A DNA stretch of 50,136 nucleotides from Paracoccus sigandri (GCF_003709565.1 NZ_QNRC01000030.1:1-50136); one strand, 5' to 3'; counted from the first letter of the stretch, positions 19,501 to 26,176 are shown. Notes: generated from the sequence alone by a model not told the origin. Numbers and translations are program-made.

Positions 19501-19945
19501 CTTCATGGGCCGGGGCAGCGTATCCAGCAAGCAGACCGGCAACGACACGATCTGGAGCATCGAGAACATCATCACCGGATCGGGCGACGACGTCATCACC
19601 GCCAGCGCCGCGGTCAACGTGATGGATGGCGGCGGCGGCAAGGATGTCTTCCGCTTCCTGTCGGCGCAGGATGCCGATGGCGACACGATCATCGGCTTCG
19701 CGCCGGGCGATCGCATCGACCTTTCCGCGATGGATGCCGATGCCGGGGCGGCCGGCAAGCAGGCCTTCACCCTGGTGACCGGAGAGGCCTTCACCGGACG
19801 CGGCCAGCTGATGGTCGTTCACGAAACAAGGGAGGACGGCGACTATACGGTCGTGATGGGGAGCACGACCGGCGGTGACGAGGCCGATTTCCGGATCAAC
19901 CTCAAGGGTTCGCATGTCCTGACGGTGAACGATTTCAATCTGTGA
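13559..19945 (+). CDS. Giant secreted animal-type haem peroxidase with RTX calcium-binding repeats (peroxicin-like)
   Basis: A 2128-residue protein. Residues about 150-900 form an animal-type haem peroxidase: distal His224 in GQFFDHGLDLV, the ARFTTEMEYQH segment, proximal His594 in YRFGHSMLNE, then INIARGRDTGMPTLNE. After it come RTX nonapeptides (GGxGxDxUx) in three blocks (about 930-1050, 1491-1648, 1857-1950), with an Ig-like segment (about 1395-1490) before the second. There is no N-terminal signal peptide, and the C terminus (VLTVNDFNL) suits type I export. The ABC exporter and adaptor genes follow. The likely role is extracellular oxidation of halides or phenolics, or attack on competitors; substrate unknown. 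The start is set by AGGGGGG 8 bases before ATG. Confidence 0.93.
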   Translation: MVTLIRHDLEFILKQIKIAEAHAAGTPLTELVDSPLLPYGLRTVDGSDNNLVPGRERWGASHEEFLRLTDPTWRNEADDALMFGTPENPMWLTNNDYTPGSPTSPGFQPGTVVDADPRLISNLIVDQTLDNPAAIAAALRHAGVEGADLTAAVQQVMDAHALVKGTIPGSPGQAVAQAQLDALLEDHGIEMDGPTILLPNQAPDEGLSASYNAWFTLFGQFFDHGLDLVQKGGNGTVYIPLQPDDPLYDPASPHTNFMAMTRATIGEGAANVTTPWVDQNQTYTSHPSHQVFLREYVRGPDGTVATGKLLEGARGMATWADVKAQALEMLGIELSDLDVFAVPLLRTDAYGKFIPDANGFAQVVTGLGPDGIPNTADDIVVSASVAADGTVTPVNPTEVGAVRIGNAFLDDIAHSAVPVQTLVPIIGSGGEPVFDDETGEQLMQLVLNPDADDVAGNPVATDSRGQNLEYDDELLDAHYITGDGRGNENIGLTAVHSVFHAEHNRLVDHIKQVILDTGDAAFIAEWRDADGNWNGERLFQTARFTTEMEYQHLVFEEFARKVQPDVDIFMVQPDVEINPAIFAEFAHVVYRFGHSMLNETVDQIHADGSTNHLTLFDAFLNPLAFGSDTMNHHQAAGAIVRGMTGQVGNEIDEFVTNVLRNQLVGIPLDLAAINIARGRDTGMPTLNEARQQFMDMAGGDSQLKPYDSWVDFAVNLKNPESIVNFIAAYGTHDLIAAEETVAGKRAAAMAIVFGTDQTVFEEGGPRVISAPADRLAFLNASGEFAARRGGLDDVDLWIGGLAEKKMPFGGMLGSTFAFIFELQMENLQHADRFYYLSRVQGLNLLTELENNSLASMVMRNTDLGATGFALPGDIFSTPDHVLYVDAAKQAQFGHEDPVHDNPTLEAISSLVERGANYIRYNGSDHTVIAGTEGNDTIIAGGGDDAVWGFGGDDRIEAGYGVDIVHGGDGDDIITNAGTDIGETDMLHGDAGNDVIHGGSGMALIFGGSGQDFLMTGPDGSEIRGGTGNDFIMGGNGPDMLFGNEGDDWIEGHGLFDYIAGDNGELFFNSTIIGHDVLNGGGGDTDYDADSGDDIMIAGEGIQKFIGMWGHDWVAFKGQQVPAVADMNFPVFDSLPLEVLRDRFSQVEALSGWIHDDILRGDDRSDEEGDEGLTFDPTPEGNFIHNELDQAGIDRIAGLDQIITPDMMRLGEYWADGSGTEKMIFTGGNILLGGGGSDLIEGRGGDDVIDGDAWLNVRISILNAAGTEIATAEGMSTVVTDLAGNVLHGGRTLDLLMLDRVYNPGQLQITREILWDDSGTDTAVYWDLFENYEVTRNANGSIRVEHVDETDGVIDPITNQNRVSDGIDTLYNIEVLQFGDVTINVSDLFNAPPVGQPLISDTTPTQGQALAVDLSGISDADGIDMATMSVQWQSFIGGLWVDIAGATGSSFTPGLAHVNTQLRVVARYTDGFGNAEEVVSSVTSPVGVHLVGNGTAEALSGTVGADIIEGRGGNDTISGLDGDDLLNGEGGNDLLLGGAGNDTLNGGAGNDTLEGGTGDDLLLGGGGNDTLLGGDGDDELHGEGGVDFLDGGAGNDLLTGGVGGDTLDGGAGNDTLVGGAGADVIRGGDGDDLVQWAVGDGRDTSDGGAGTDTVHVTGDESAETFHIWTLAEWRAAGVGNNNQVLNGNVPEDTEIIISRNGTNYAAVVAIMKSVEEVVITGMGGGDSFVVHGDFTGTSLSYSTITLEGGAGDDLVDISGLNSAHRVLFRSNGGQDTIIGQLREQDVIEMPGGDAGHSVTHNPDGTTTLTAEDGSVTFTGPSAPPPESDPDDTDPLGNDAGDDTPPDGDGAAAGLTLIGTGTADVLKGGDGDDIIQGGGGSDFLSGGAGRDMIFGGSGNDDIFGGAGADMLYGDGGDDRIFGGDGDDMITGGTGSDTVFGGEGDDLIVATKGDGDDVYYGDEGTDTLDMSQITANITADLGTGFMGRGSVSSKQTGNDTIWSIENIITGSGDDVITASAAVNVMDGGGGKDVFRFLSAQDADGDTIIGFAPGDRIDLSAMDADAGAAGKQAFTLVTGEAFTGRGQLMVVHETREDGDYTVVMGSTTGGDEADFRINLKGSHVLTVNDFNL
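16346..16714 (+). repeat. RTX nonapeptide block A of the peroxidase
   Basis: Consecutive degenerate 27-bp units encoding GGxGxDxUx (for example GTEGNDTIIAGGGDDAVWG), which fold into a parallel beta roll binding calcium after export. Confidence 0.9.
18029..18500 (+). repeat. RTX nonapeptide block B of the peroxidase
   Basis: The most regular block: about fifteen near-perfect GGxGNDTL units in a row (for example GGAGNDTLNGGAGNDTLEGG). Confidence 0.9.
19130..19400 (+). repeat. RTX nonapeptide block C of the peroxidase
   Basis: Third set of GGxGxDxUx units, close to the C-terminal export region, where RTX blocks are usual in type I substrates. Confidence 0.9.
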
Positions 19946-19953
19946 CGCCGCTG

Positions 19954-19983
19954 CCCGCCGACCGGCCCCAGACGGCCGGCGGG
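19954..19983 (+). terminator. Hairpin between the peroxidase and exporter genes (attenuator or terminator)
   Basis: A 7-bp stem CCCGCCG/CGGCGGG (19954-19960 with 19977-19983), extended by an inner 3-bp CCG/CGG stem after one mismatch, and followed by a pyrimidine-rich TTCCTTTCC. It starts 8 bp after the peroxidase stop and lies before the exporter gene. Partial termination here would give more substrate than exporter mRNA. Confidence 0.6.
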
Positions 19984-20016
19984 TTCCTTTCCGGCAAGGT
20001 AGTTAGGTAAGTTTCG

Positions 20017-21780
20017 ATGCGTGGCAGGGATGTGACGAAGGCGGCGAGACGCAGGGGCGCCGCGAACCTGATCCGGGGATATCGCGGGATCCTCGTCTTT
20101 CTGTTCGGCATATCGGGCATCATCAGCGTCCTGGCGCTGACCGGTGCCTTCTACATGCTGCAGATCTATGACCGGGCGCTGACCTCGGGCAGCGTGCCGA
20201 CGCTGCTGGCGATCTCGATCCTAGCCATCGGGCTCTATTTCTCGCAGGGGCTGTTCGACATCATCCGCTCGCAGATCCTGGTGCGGATCGGGGCGCGGCT
20301 GGACCGCAGGCTGGCACCGCTGGCCCATCAGGTGGCGATCGACATGCCGCGCTTCGGCTTTTCCACCTCCGAGGCGCTGGAGCGGGGCCGCGACGTCGAC
20401 ACGGTGCGCGGCTTCCTGGGCAGCCAGGGGCCGGTCGCGCTGTTCGACCTGCCCTGGGTGCCGCTGTTCGTGGCCTTCGTCTATCTGCTGCATCCCTGGC
20501 TGGGGGCGCTGACGCTTGGCGGCGCCTTCGTGCTGGCGATCCTGACCATCATCACCGAGCTGATGACCCGGCGCCTGAACGAGGCCTCGCAGAAGGCGAT
20601 GATCGCCCGCAACGCCATCGCCGATTCCAATGCCCGCAACGCCGAGATCGTCAAGGCGATGGGCTTCGGCGCCCGTGCGGTCAGCCGCTTCACCCGCGCC
20701 AATGACGAGCATCTGGGCCTGCAGACGCGGGCGAACGATGTCGGCGGCACCTTCGGCGCGATCTCGCGCGTGCTGCGGATGATCCTGCAATCGGCGGTCC
20801 TTGGCCTCGGCGCCTTCCTGACCATCCGGGGCGAGCTGTCGCCCGGCGCGATCATCGCAGCCTCGGTCGCCTCGGCCCGCGCGCTGGCGCCGATCGACAT
20901 GGCCATCGCCAACTGGAAGGGCGTGGTCGCCGCCCGCGCGGCCTTCCGGCGGCTGAAGGAAACCGTCGTCGCCCTGGCCGAGGCCGAGGCGCCGATGCCC
21001 CTGCCCCCGCCCAGCCACTCGCTGAAGGTCGAGAACCTGACCATCGCCGCCCCCGACAGCGGCCGCGTGCTGCTGAGCGAGGTCGGCTTCACCCTGTCGC
21101 CGGGCCAGGCGCTTGGCGTCATCGGCCCCAGCGGCGGCGGCAAGACCACGCTGGCGCGGGCGCTGACCGGCATCTGGCCCGCCCTGCGCGGCAGCATCCG
21201 GTTGGACGATGCCGAGCTGGGGCAATGGGACGACGAGACCCTCGGCCGCCATATCGGCTATCTGCCGCAGGACGTCGCGCTGCTGGAGGGCGATATCCAG
21301 GAAAACATCTCGCGCCTGGAACCCGATCCCGACCCGCGCCGCATCGTCGATGCCGCCAGGGCGGCGGGCGTGCACGAGATGATCGTGCGGCTGCCCGACG
21401 GCTATCACACCGCGCTGGGGCCGATGGGGATCGCGCTGTCCGGCGGCCAGCGGCAGCGCATCGGCCTTGCCCGCGCGCTGTATGGCGATCCCTTCCTGGT
21501 GGTGCTGGACGAGCCGAACTCGAACCTGGATGGCGAGGGCGAGGCGGCGCTGACGGCGGCGATCAACGCGGTCAAGGCGCGCGGCGGCATCGTGGTGGTG
21601 ATCGCCCATCGCCCCAGCGCGCTGGCGGCGGTGGACCTGGTCGCGGTGGTCCAGAACGGCAGGATGACCGCCTTCGGTCCCAAGGAGGAGATCATCGCCC
21701 GGCCCGTGCGGGTCGACCCCGACGCCGCGGAAACCGACAGGAAGGAGCGTGCCCCGGCAACGGCGCGCGTCACGGCATGA
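20017..21780 (+). CDS. prtD: Type I secretion ABC transporter (PrtD/LapB family permease-ATPase)
   Basis: A 587-residue half transporter. The N-terminal membrane domain (about 25-310) has the segments expected of the PrtD family, including ALTGAFYMLQIYDRALTSGS. The ATPase domain has Walker A (GPSGGGKTTLARAL), signature LSGGQRQR, Walker B (FLVVLDEP) and the switch His in VIAHRPSAL. It lacks the N-terminal C39-like domain of HlyB-type exporters, as usual for PrtD. It would export unfolded RTX proteins through an HlyD-type adaptor and a TolC-type channel. The next gene overlaps by 4 bp (ATGA). No clear ribosome site precedes the ATG, which fits weak translation. Confidence 0.93.
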   Translation: MRGRDVTKAARRRGAANLIRGYRGILVFLFGISGIISVLALTGAFYMLQIYDRALTSGSVPTLLAISILAIGLYFSQGLFDIIRSQILVRIGARLDRRLAPLAHQVAIDMPRFGFSTSEALERGRDVDTVRGFLGSQGPVALFDLPWVPLFVAFVYLLHPWLGALTLGGAFVLAILTIITELMTRRLNEASQKAMIARNAIADSNARNAEIVKAMGFGARAVSRFTRANDEHLGLQTRANDVGGTFGAISRVLRMILQSAVLGLGAFLTIRGELSPGAIIAASVASARALAPIDMAIANWKGVVAARAAFRRLKETVVALAEAEAPMPLPPPSHSLKVENLTIAAPDSGRVLLSEVGFTLSPGQALGVIGPSGGGKTTLARALTGIWPALRGSIRLDDAELGQWDDETLGRHIGYLPQDVALLEGDIQENISRLEPDPDPRRIVDAARAAGVHEMIVRLPDGYHTALGPMGIALSGGQRQRIGLARALYGDPFLVVLDEPNSNLDGEGEAALTAAINAVKARGGIVVVIAHRPSALAAVDLVAVVQNGRMTAFGPKEEIIARPVRVDPDAAETDRKERAPATARVTA

Positions 21781-24089
21781 TCATCAAGGTCAAGGGCACC
21801 CGGTCCGGCGCGGCCGAAACCACCGCCGCGGAACGCTATGCGAAGGCGCCCGACGGGGACGGCCGCGCGCCCTATGTCTTCGGCGCCGCGCTGGTCTGGC
21901 TGGGCCTGTATCTGAAATCGATCTTCCCGGCCTGGGGGCAGGAGGCGACGCCCCCCCTTCCGCAGAAGGCGGCGCAGGACGTGCCGGCGCCCGAGGCCGG
22001 GATCTTGTCCCCCGCCCCGCCCAGGGCGTCCCCGGATGCCGGGCCAGAGCATCAGGCGCCGCCGGACGTGGCGCCGGTCGCCGGCGGTCCCGCCGGGCTT
22101 GCCCCCGGACCCGCCCTGCCGGTGAAATCCGTTCAGGTCGAGGCGCCGGGCCTGGCCATCCCCTGGCTGCAGGCGCCGCTTGCCCTTCCGGGGCGCGCGG
22201 TCGCGAATGACAACCGTCCCGACGCGCCCAGGGTCGCGCCCGGTTCCGCCAGCCCGGCCCCCGAGGCCGGCGTGGCCCCGCCCGCCGACGACAAGCCCGC
22301 CGACCCGAAACCGAAGGAAGATGACGACGACGGTGATCCCCCGCCCGAGGGCGGCAACCGCCCGCCGCGTGTTTCCGGGCCGGTCCAACTGGCCGACATG
22401 GCCTCTTGCGCGGTCCTGGCGATCGGGCTGGCCCAGTTGCTGCGCCATGCCGAGGATCCCGATGGCGACGCGCTGTCGGTGCATCATGTCACCGCCTCGG
22501 CCGGGACGGTGATCCGCACCGACAGCGGCTGGGACTATCGCCCCGATCCCGGCTACAGCGGCCCGGTCACGCTGAGCTACGAGATCGGCGACGGTCAGGC
22601 CTCGATCACCCAGACCGCGCATTTCACGGTCTTCGAGCGGCATTTCATCCAGGGCACGGACGGGGATGACAACCTGCTGGGCGGCGCCTGCGCCGAGGAT
22701 ATCGACGGCGGCGACGGGGATGACAATATCGATGCCGGCGGCGGCGCCGACGTGGTGCGCGGCGGGCGCGGCAACGACCACATCATCGCCGGCGACGGCA
22801 ACGACACGGTTTTCGGCGGCGACGGTGACGACGTGATCTTCGGCGGCCGGGGCGACGATCACCTGTGGGGCGGCGCCGGCGACGACCGCATCTTCGGCCA
22901 GGAGGGCGACGACATCATCCATGGCGAGGCCGGCGACGACCTGCTGGATGGTGGCGCGGGCGACGACTATCTGGACGGCGGCACCGGCAATGACAGCCTT
23001 TACGGCAGGGCCGGCGACGACGTGCTGATCGGGGGCGACGGCGACGACCTGCTGGAGGGCGGCGCGGGCAACGATGTCCTCAGCGACGGCCTGGGTTCGG
23101 ACGTGGTCCGGGGCGGTCGGGGCGACGACCATGTCATCGCGGCGCTGGACGCGGCCGATGATGTCTATGACGGCGGCGCGGGCGTGGATACGCTGGACTA
23201 CTCCGCCGCCACCGACAGCCTGACAATCGACCTGCAGGACGGGCTTGCCAGCGGCGAAGAGATCGGCACGGATGCGATCACCGGCTTCGAGAACGTGATC
23301 GCCGGTGCCGGCGACGATCACGTCATCGCGGCGCTGGACGGCGGCGACAGCAGCCTGGACGGCGGCGAGGGCGTGGATACGCTGGACTACTCCGCCGCCA
23401 CCGACAGCCTGGTGATCGATCTTCAGGACGGGTTTGCCAGCGGCGAGGAGATCGGCACGGATGCGATCACCGGCTTCGAGAACGTGATCGCCGGTGCCGG
23501 CGACGACCACGTCATCGCGGCGCTGGACGGTGGCGACAGCAGCCTGGACGGCGGCGAGGGCATGGACAAGCTGGACTATTCCGCCGCCGAGGACTGCCTG
23601 CTGATCGACCTGGATGCCGGTATCGTCAGCGGGGTCGAGATCGGCACCGACAGCATCACCGGCTTCGAGGCGGTCAGCGGCGGCCAGGGCGACGATCATT
23701 TCATCCTGGGCGACGACCCGTTCTGCCTGGAGGGCGGCGGGGGCGACAATCTCTTCGAATTCCTGGCCCCGACGGTGCCGTCCGATCCCGAGGCCGCGAC
23801 CGCGACGCGCAGTTTCGAGATCACGGATTTCAAGGTCGGGGACCGGCTGCGCATGTCGAAATACGACCTGTTCGAGCGGATCATCGACCGCCACGAGGAT
23901 GAATTCGAGAAGATCTACGGCGAGGATTTCGACGATGACGATATCCGCATCCGCTTTCGCCACGAAAGCGACGACAGCATCGACCGGACCGTGATCGAGG
24001 CCGATTTCAACCGCGACGACATCTACGAGACCACCATCACGCTGGAAGGTCGCCATCTGCTGGTGATCGTCGAGCATGGGCTGGCCTGA
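21777..24089 (+). CDS. RTX calcium-binding protein with N-terminal hydrophobic segment, encoded inside the type I secretion operon
   Basis: 770 residues, starting in the ATGA overlap with the exporter gene. Residues about 30-52 (APYVFGAALVWLGLYLKS) form a possible membrane helix. A Pro/Ala-rich stretch (about 55-205) with an acidic patch follows, then a cadherin-like domain (about 210-290: DPDGDALSVHHV and YRPDPGYSGPVTLSYEIGDG). RTX nonapeptides occupy about 295-450. Three tandem 63-residue units (about 469-640) and an acidic C-terminal region end in HLLVIVEHGLA. A place between exporter and adaptor genes is unusual for a plain substrate. It may be a surface-retained adhesin or an accessory to the exporter; the retention idea is inference. 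Confidence 0.87.
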   Translation: MIIKVKGTRSGAAETTAAERYAKAPDGDGRAPYVFGAALVWLGLYLKSIFPAWGQEATPPLPQKAAQDVPAPEAGILSPAPPRASPDAGPEHQAPPDVAPVAGGPAGLAPGPALPVKSVQVEAPGLAIPWLQAPLALPGRAVANDNRPDAPRVAPGSASPAPEAGVAPPADDKPADPKPKEDDDDGDPPPEGGNRPPRVSGPVQLADMASCAVLAIGLAQLLRHAEDPDGDALSVHHVTASAGTVIRTDSGWDYRPDPGYSGPVTLSYEIGDGQASITQTAHFTVFERHFIQGTDGDDNLLGGACAEDIDGGDGDDNIDAGGGADVVRGGRGNDHIIAGDGNDTVFGGDGDDVIFGGRGDDHLWGGAGDDRIFGQEGDDIIHGEAGDDLLDGGAGDDYLDGGTGNDSLYGRAGDDVLIGGDGDDLLEGGAGNDVLSDGLGSDVVRGGRGDDHVIAALDAADDVYDGGAGVDTLDYSAATDSLTIDLQDGLASGEEIGTDAITGFENVIAGAGDDHVIAALDGGDSSLDGGEGVDTLDYSAATDSLVIDLQDGFASGEEIGTDAITGFENVIAGAGDDHVIAALDGGDSSLDGGEGMDKLDYSAAEDCLLIDLDAGIVSGVEIGTDSITGFEAVSGGQGDDHFILGDDPFCLEGGGGDNLFEFLAPTVPSDPEAATATRSFEITDFKVGDRLRMSKYDLFERIIDRHEDEFEKIYGEDFDDDDIRIRFRHESDDSIDRTVIEADFNRDDIYETTITLEGRHLLVIVEHGLA
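22646..23120 (+). repeat. RTX nonapeptide block of the second RTX protein
   Basis: About sixteen units of the GGxGxDxUx type in the frame of the RTX protein (for example GGDGDDVIFGGRGDDHLWGG). Confidence 0.9.
23181..23690 (+). repeat. Tandem 189-bp (63-residue) repeats, two near-identical copies and one diverged
   Basis: Units begin at 23181, 23370 and 23559 with exact 189-bp period. Units 1 and 2 are almost identical at DNA level (for example TGGACTACTCCGCCGCCACC in both); the third is diverged after its first third and incomplete. The protein unit runs DTLDYSAATDSL...SGEEIGTDAITGFENV...DDHVIAALDGGDSSLDGGEG. The high identity shows recent duplication or gene conversion, so copy number may vary between strains. 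Confidence 0.9.
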
Positions 24090-24107
24090 CGCGCAGGAGG
24101 ACCCGTC

Positions 24108-25427
24108 ATGGGCAAGGACAGAACGAACCCCGCAGAAGCCGATGACGGGCGGTTTCGCCTTCGCGCGCGCGTCACCGCCGGGTTCCTGCTGGGCATGGCG
24201 CTGGTGCTTGGCGTCGGCGGCTGGGCGGCGACGGCGCAACTGACCGGCGCGGTGATCGCCCAGGGCGAGGTGGCGGTGGACCAGAACCTGAAGCTGATCC
24301 AGCATCGCGACGGCGGCATCGTCAGCAGCATCGCGGTCCGCGAGGGCGACCGGGTGACGGCGGGCCAGGTCATGTTCCGCCTCGACGACGCGCAGACGCG
24401 GGCGGAACTGTCGATCACCAGCTCGCAGCTGATCGAGCTGGCGGCGCGGCAGGCGCGGCTGATCGCCGAACGCGACGACCAGCCCGCCATCGCCTTCCCG
24501 CCGGACCTGGACGACACCGCGCCCGAGATCGCCAGCCTTCTGGCCGGCGAAACGCGGCTGTTCGACGGCAACCGCCTGAACCGCGAAAGCCGCAAGCAGC
24601 AGCTTGAACTGGGCATCGTGCAGATCGGCGAGGAGATCGCCGGGCTGGAGGCGCAGCGCGCCGCCAAGCTGGAAGAGATCGAGCTGGTCGAGGCGGAACA
24701 CCTGAGGATCTCGGCCCTGACCGAGGCGCGGCTGGTCGAGATCTCGCGCGTCTTCGCCACCGGACGCGAACGCAGCCGGCTGCTGGGCGAGCGCGGCGAG
24801 ATCGAGGCGGCCATCGCCCGCGCCCGGACCCGGACCAGCGAGGTGCGCCTGCAGGTCATCGCCATCGACGAAACCGCCCGCACCGAGGCGCAGCGCGAGC
24901 TGAGCCTTGTCGAGACCCGCATCTCGGAATTGCAGGACCGCCGCGCCGCGATCGAGGACCGGCTGACCCGCACCGATATCCGCGCGCCGATCTCGGGTGT
25001 GGTGAACGAGATGAAGGTCCACACGATCGGCGGCGTGATCACCCCGGCCGAAGTGCTGGCGACCATCGTTCCCGAAGATGCGCGGCTGAAGATCGCGGCA
25101 CAATTCGCCCCCGCCAGCATCGATCAGATCGCCGTGGGCCAGACCGCCCGGCTGCGCTTCTCGGCCTTCAACCAGCGCACCACCCCCGAGCTTGAAGGCG
25201 TGATGACCTATGTGGCGGCGGCCACCTCGCGCAGCGGCACCACCGGCGACAGCTTCTATGCCGGCGATATCGAGGTCGGCCCCGCCGAGCTGGCGAAGCT
25301 GGCCGGGTTGCAGCTGATGCCCGGAATGCCGGTCGAGGTCTTCGTCACCACCGAGGAGCGCAGCGCGATCTCTTACCTTGCCAAGCCGCTGACCGACCAG
25401 TTCAACCGCGCCTTCCGCGAGCGATAG
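24108..25427 (+). CDS. prtE: Type I secretion membrane-fusion protein (HlyD/PrtE family)
   Basis: A 439-residue adaptor. One N-terminal membrane helix (about 22-42, FLLGMALVLGVGGWAATAQL) is followed by a lipoyl/biotinyl-like half with AQGEVAVDQNLKLIQHRDGG. A long coiled coil (about 95-285) follows, then the returning lipoyl half (IRAPISGVVNEMKVHTIGGV) and the C-terminal beta barrel ending LQLMPGMPVEVFV. It bridges the ABC exporter to a TolC-type channel across the periplasm. A strong AGGAGG precedes the ATG. It is the last gene of the operon; no outer-membrane channel gene follows. Confidence 0.93.
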   Translation: MGKDRTNPAEADDGRFRLRARVTAGFLLGMALVLGVGGWAATAQLTGAVIAQGEVAVDQNLKLIQHRDGGIVSSIAVREGDRVTAGQVMFRLDDAQTRAELSITSSQLIELAARQARLIAERDDQPAIAFPPDLDDTAPEIASLLAGETRLFDGNRLNRESRKQQLELGIVQIGEEIAGLEAQRAAKLEEIELVEAEHLRISALTEARLVEISRVFATGRERSRLLGERGEIEAAIARARTRTSEVRLQVIAIDETARTEAQRELSLVETRISELQDRRAAIEDRLTRTDIRAPISGVVNEMKVHTIGGVITPAEVLATIVPEDARLKIAAQFAPASIDQIAVGQTARLRFSAFNQRTTPELEGVMTYVAAATSRSGTTGDSFYAGDIEVGPAELAKLAGLQLMPGMPVEVFVTTEERSAISYLAKPLTDQFNRAFRER

Positions 25428-25491
25428 CCTGACGCGGCACCGGCAGGCATCGCCGGCATGGGGGCCGCTGCCGCCAGCATGAGGCGTCAGG
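25428..25491. terminator. Long-loop inverted repeat between convergent genes
   Basis: CCTGACGC (25428-25435, directly after the adaptor stop) pairs perfectly with GCGTCAGG (25484-25491). The loop can itself fold (CCGGC with GCCGG). It lies between two convergent genes, so it may act in both directions; no U-run is present. Confidence 0.4.
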
Positions 25492-25515
25492 GGTCCAGGG
25501 CCACGTTCCTTTCGT

Positions 25516-26106
25516 TCAGGCGGCTTGCGGATTCGCGAGATCCGGCGCGAAATGGTCGAACAGCATGTCGGCCGGCGCCCGCGCGGCTTCGGGGGCGGTG
25601 ATGAGAAGATGAACCCCGTCATCCGCGACCCTCAGCTCGAAGCGCAGGAAGGCGCAGCATTCCCGTTCCCTGCGCAGCATCTCGCGGATGTCGCCGGCGG
25701 CTTCCGGCCGGTAGACCAGATGAAGCGACAGCGGGGAGCGCGTGGCGGCCTTCAGGTGCCGCCTGGCAAGGTCCCTGATCCAGGCGGCGCGGCTTCTGAA
25801 ATCCTCGGCCATCAGTGTGCAGGCGATGACATCCGGCGCCGCGTCCTGTCCGGGCGCCGGCAGTTTCGGCCCGGCGCAGCCGCAGGCCGGGGCGGGCAGC
25901 GCCGTGGAAGGCATTGCCCGACGGCGGCGGCGCAGCAGGTACCAGCCAGGTCCGGCCAGGCCCAGGATGATCGCGCCCCCGGCGATGCCGCCCAGATAGG
26001 CGGCCCCGCCCGCGGCGGCGAAGATGCCCAGCCCGGCGGCGACCGGAAATGCACAGCAGGCGGCGCAGGCGCCTCCGATGGCCAATGCGGCGGTCATGGG
26101 TCTCAT
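25516..26106 (-). CDS. MerR-controlled membrane protein: MerT-like two-helix N terminus fused to a Cys-containing soluble domain
   Basis: 196 residues. The N terminus (about 5-58) has two hydrophobic helices; the first carries Cys14, Cys17 and Cys18 (GACAACCAF), recalling the vicinal Cys pair in the first helix of mercury transporters MerT/MerC. An RRRR stretch and a CGC motif (75-77) follow. The soluble domain (about 92-175) begins IACTLMAEDF and contains RRERECCAFLRF with vicinal Cys150-Cys151, a pattern I associate with small proteins next to mercury-type MerR regulators. Transcribed divergently from the MerR gene, from a promoter with 19-bp spacing. A role in metal or thiol-reactive compound handling is likely; which metal is unknown. 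Confidence 0.65.
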   Translation of the reverse strand: MRPMTAALAIGGACAACCAFPVAAGLGIFAAAGGAAYLGGIAGGAIILGLAGPGWYLLRRRRRAMPSTALPAPACGCAGPKLPAPGQDAAPDVIACTLMAEDFRSRAAWIRDLARRHLKAATRSPLSLHLVYRPEAAGDIREMLRRERECCAFLRFELRVADDGVHLLITAPEAARAPADMLFDHFAPDLANPQAA

Positions 26107-26139
26107 TGCGGGTCTCCGTCTTGATTGAACGATGACGGG

Positions 26140-26170
26140 AGGCTACTTCCTCAAGTAACTTGAGGAGCAA
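26140..26170 (-). promoter_or_regulatory. MerR-type promoter/operator with 19-bp spacer
   Basis: On the minus strand: -35 TTGCTC (26170-26165), a 19-bp spacer, and -10 TAGCCT (26145-26140). Within the spacer and overlapping the -35 is a perfect 19-bp palindrome (26148-26166, nine matching pairs around one central base: TCCTCAAGT-T-ACTTGAGGA). The overlong spacer with a central dyad is the hallmark of MerR-family activated promoters. It drives the membrane protein gene and lies 10 bp before the MerR start, which also allows autoregulation. Confidence 0.85.
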
Positions 26171-26176
26171 GCAGCG

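Noticed and set aside
13328..19915. A 2195-codon open frame on the minus strand opposite the RTX peroxidase
   Set aside because: It is the mirror of the RTX gene caused by repeated GGCGGCGAC-type codons; its protein is low-complexity Val/Ala/Asp/His without domains or ribosome site.
21225..21776. Upstream extension of the second RTX frame into the exporter gene
   Set aside because: It would overlap the ATPase domain by 550 bp; the ATGA at 21777 is a standard coupled start.
21405..25622. A 1405-codon minus-strand open frame opposite the exporter, RTX and adaptor genes
   Set aside because: Spans three well-supported plus-strand genes and has no recognisable domain; a by-product of high GC.
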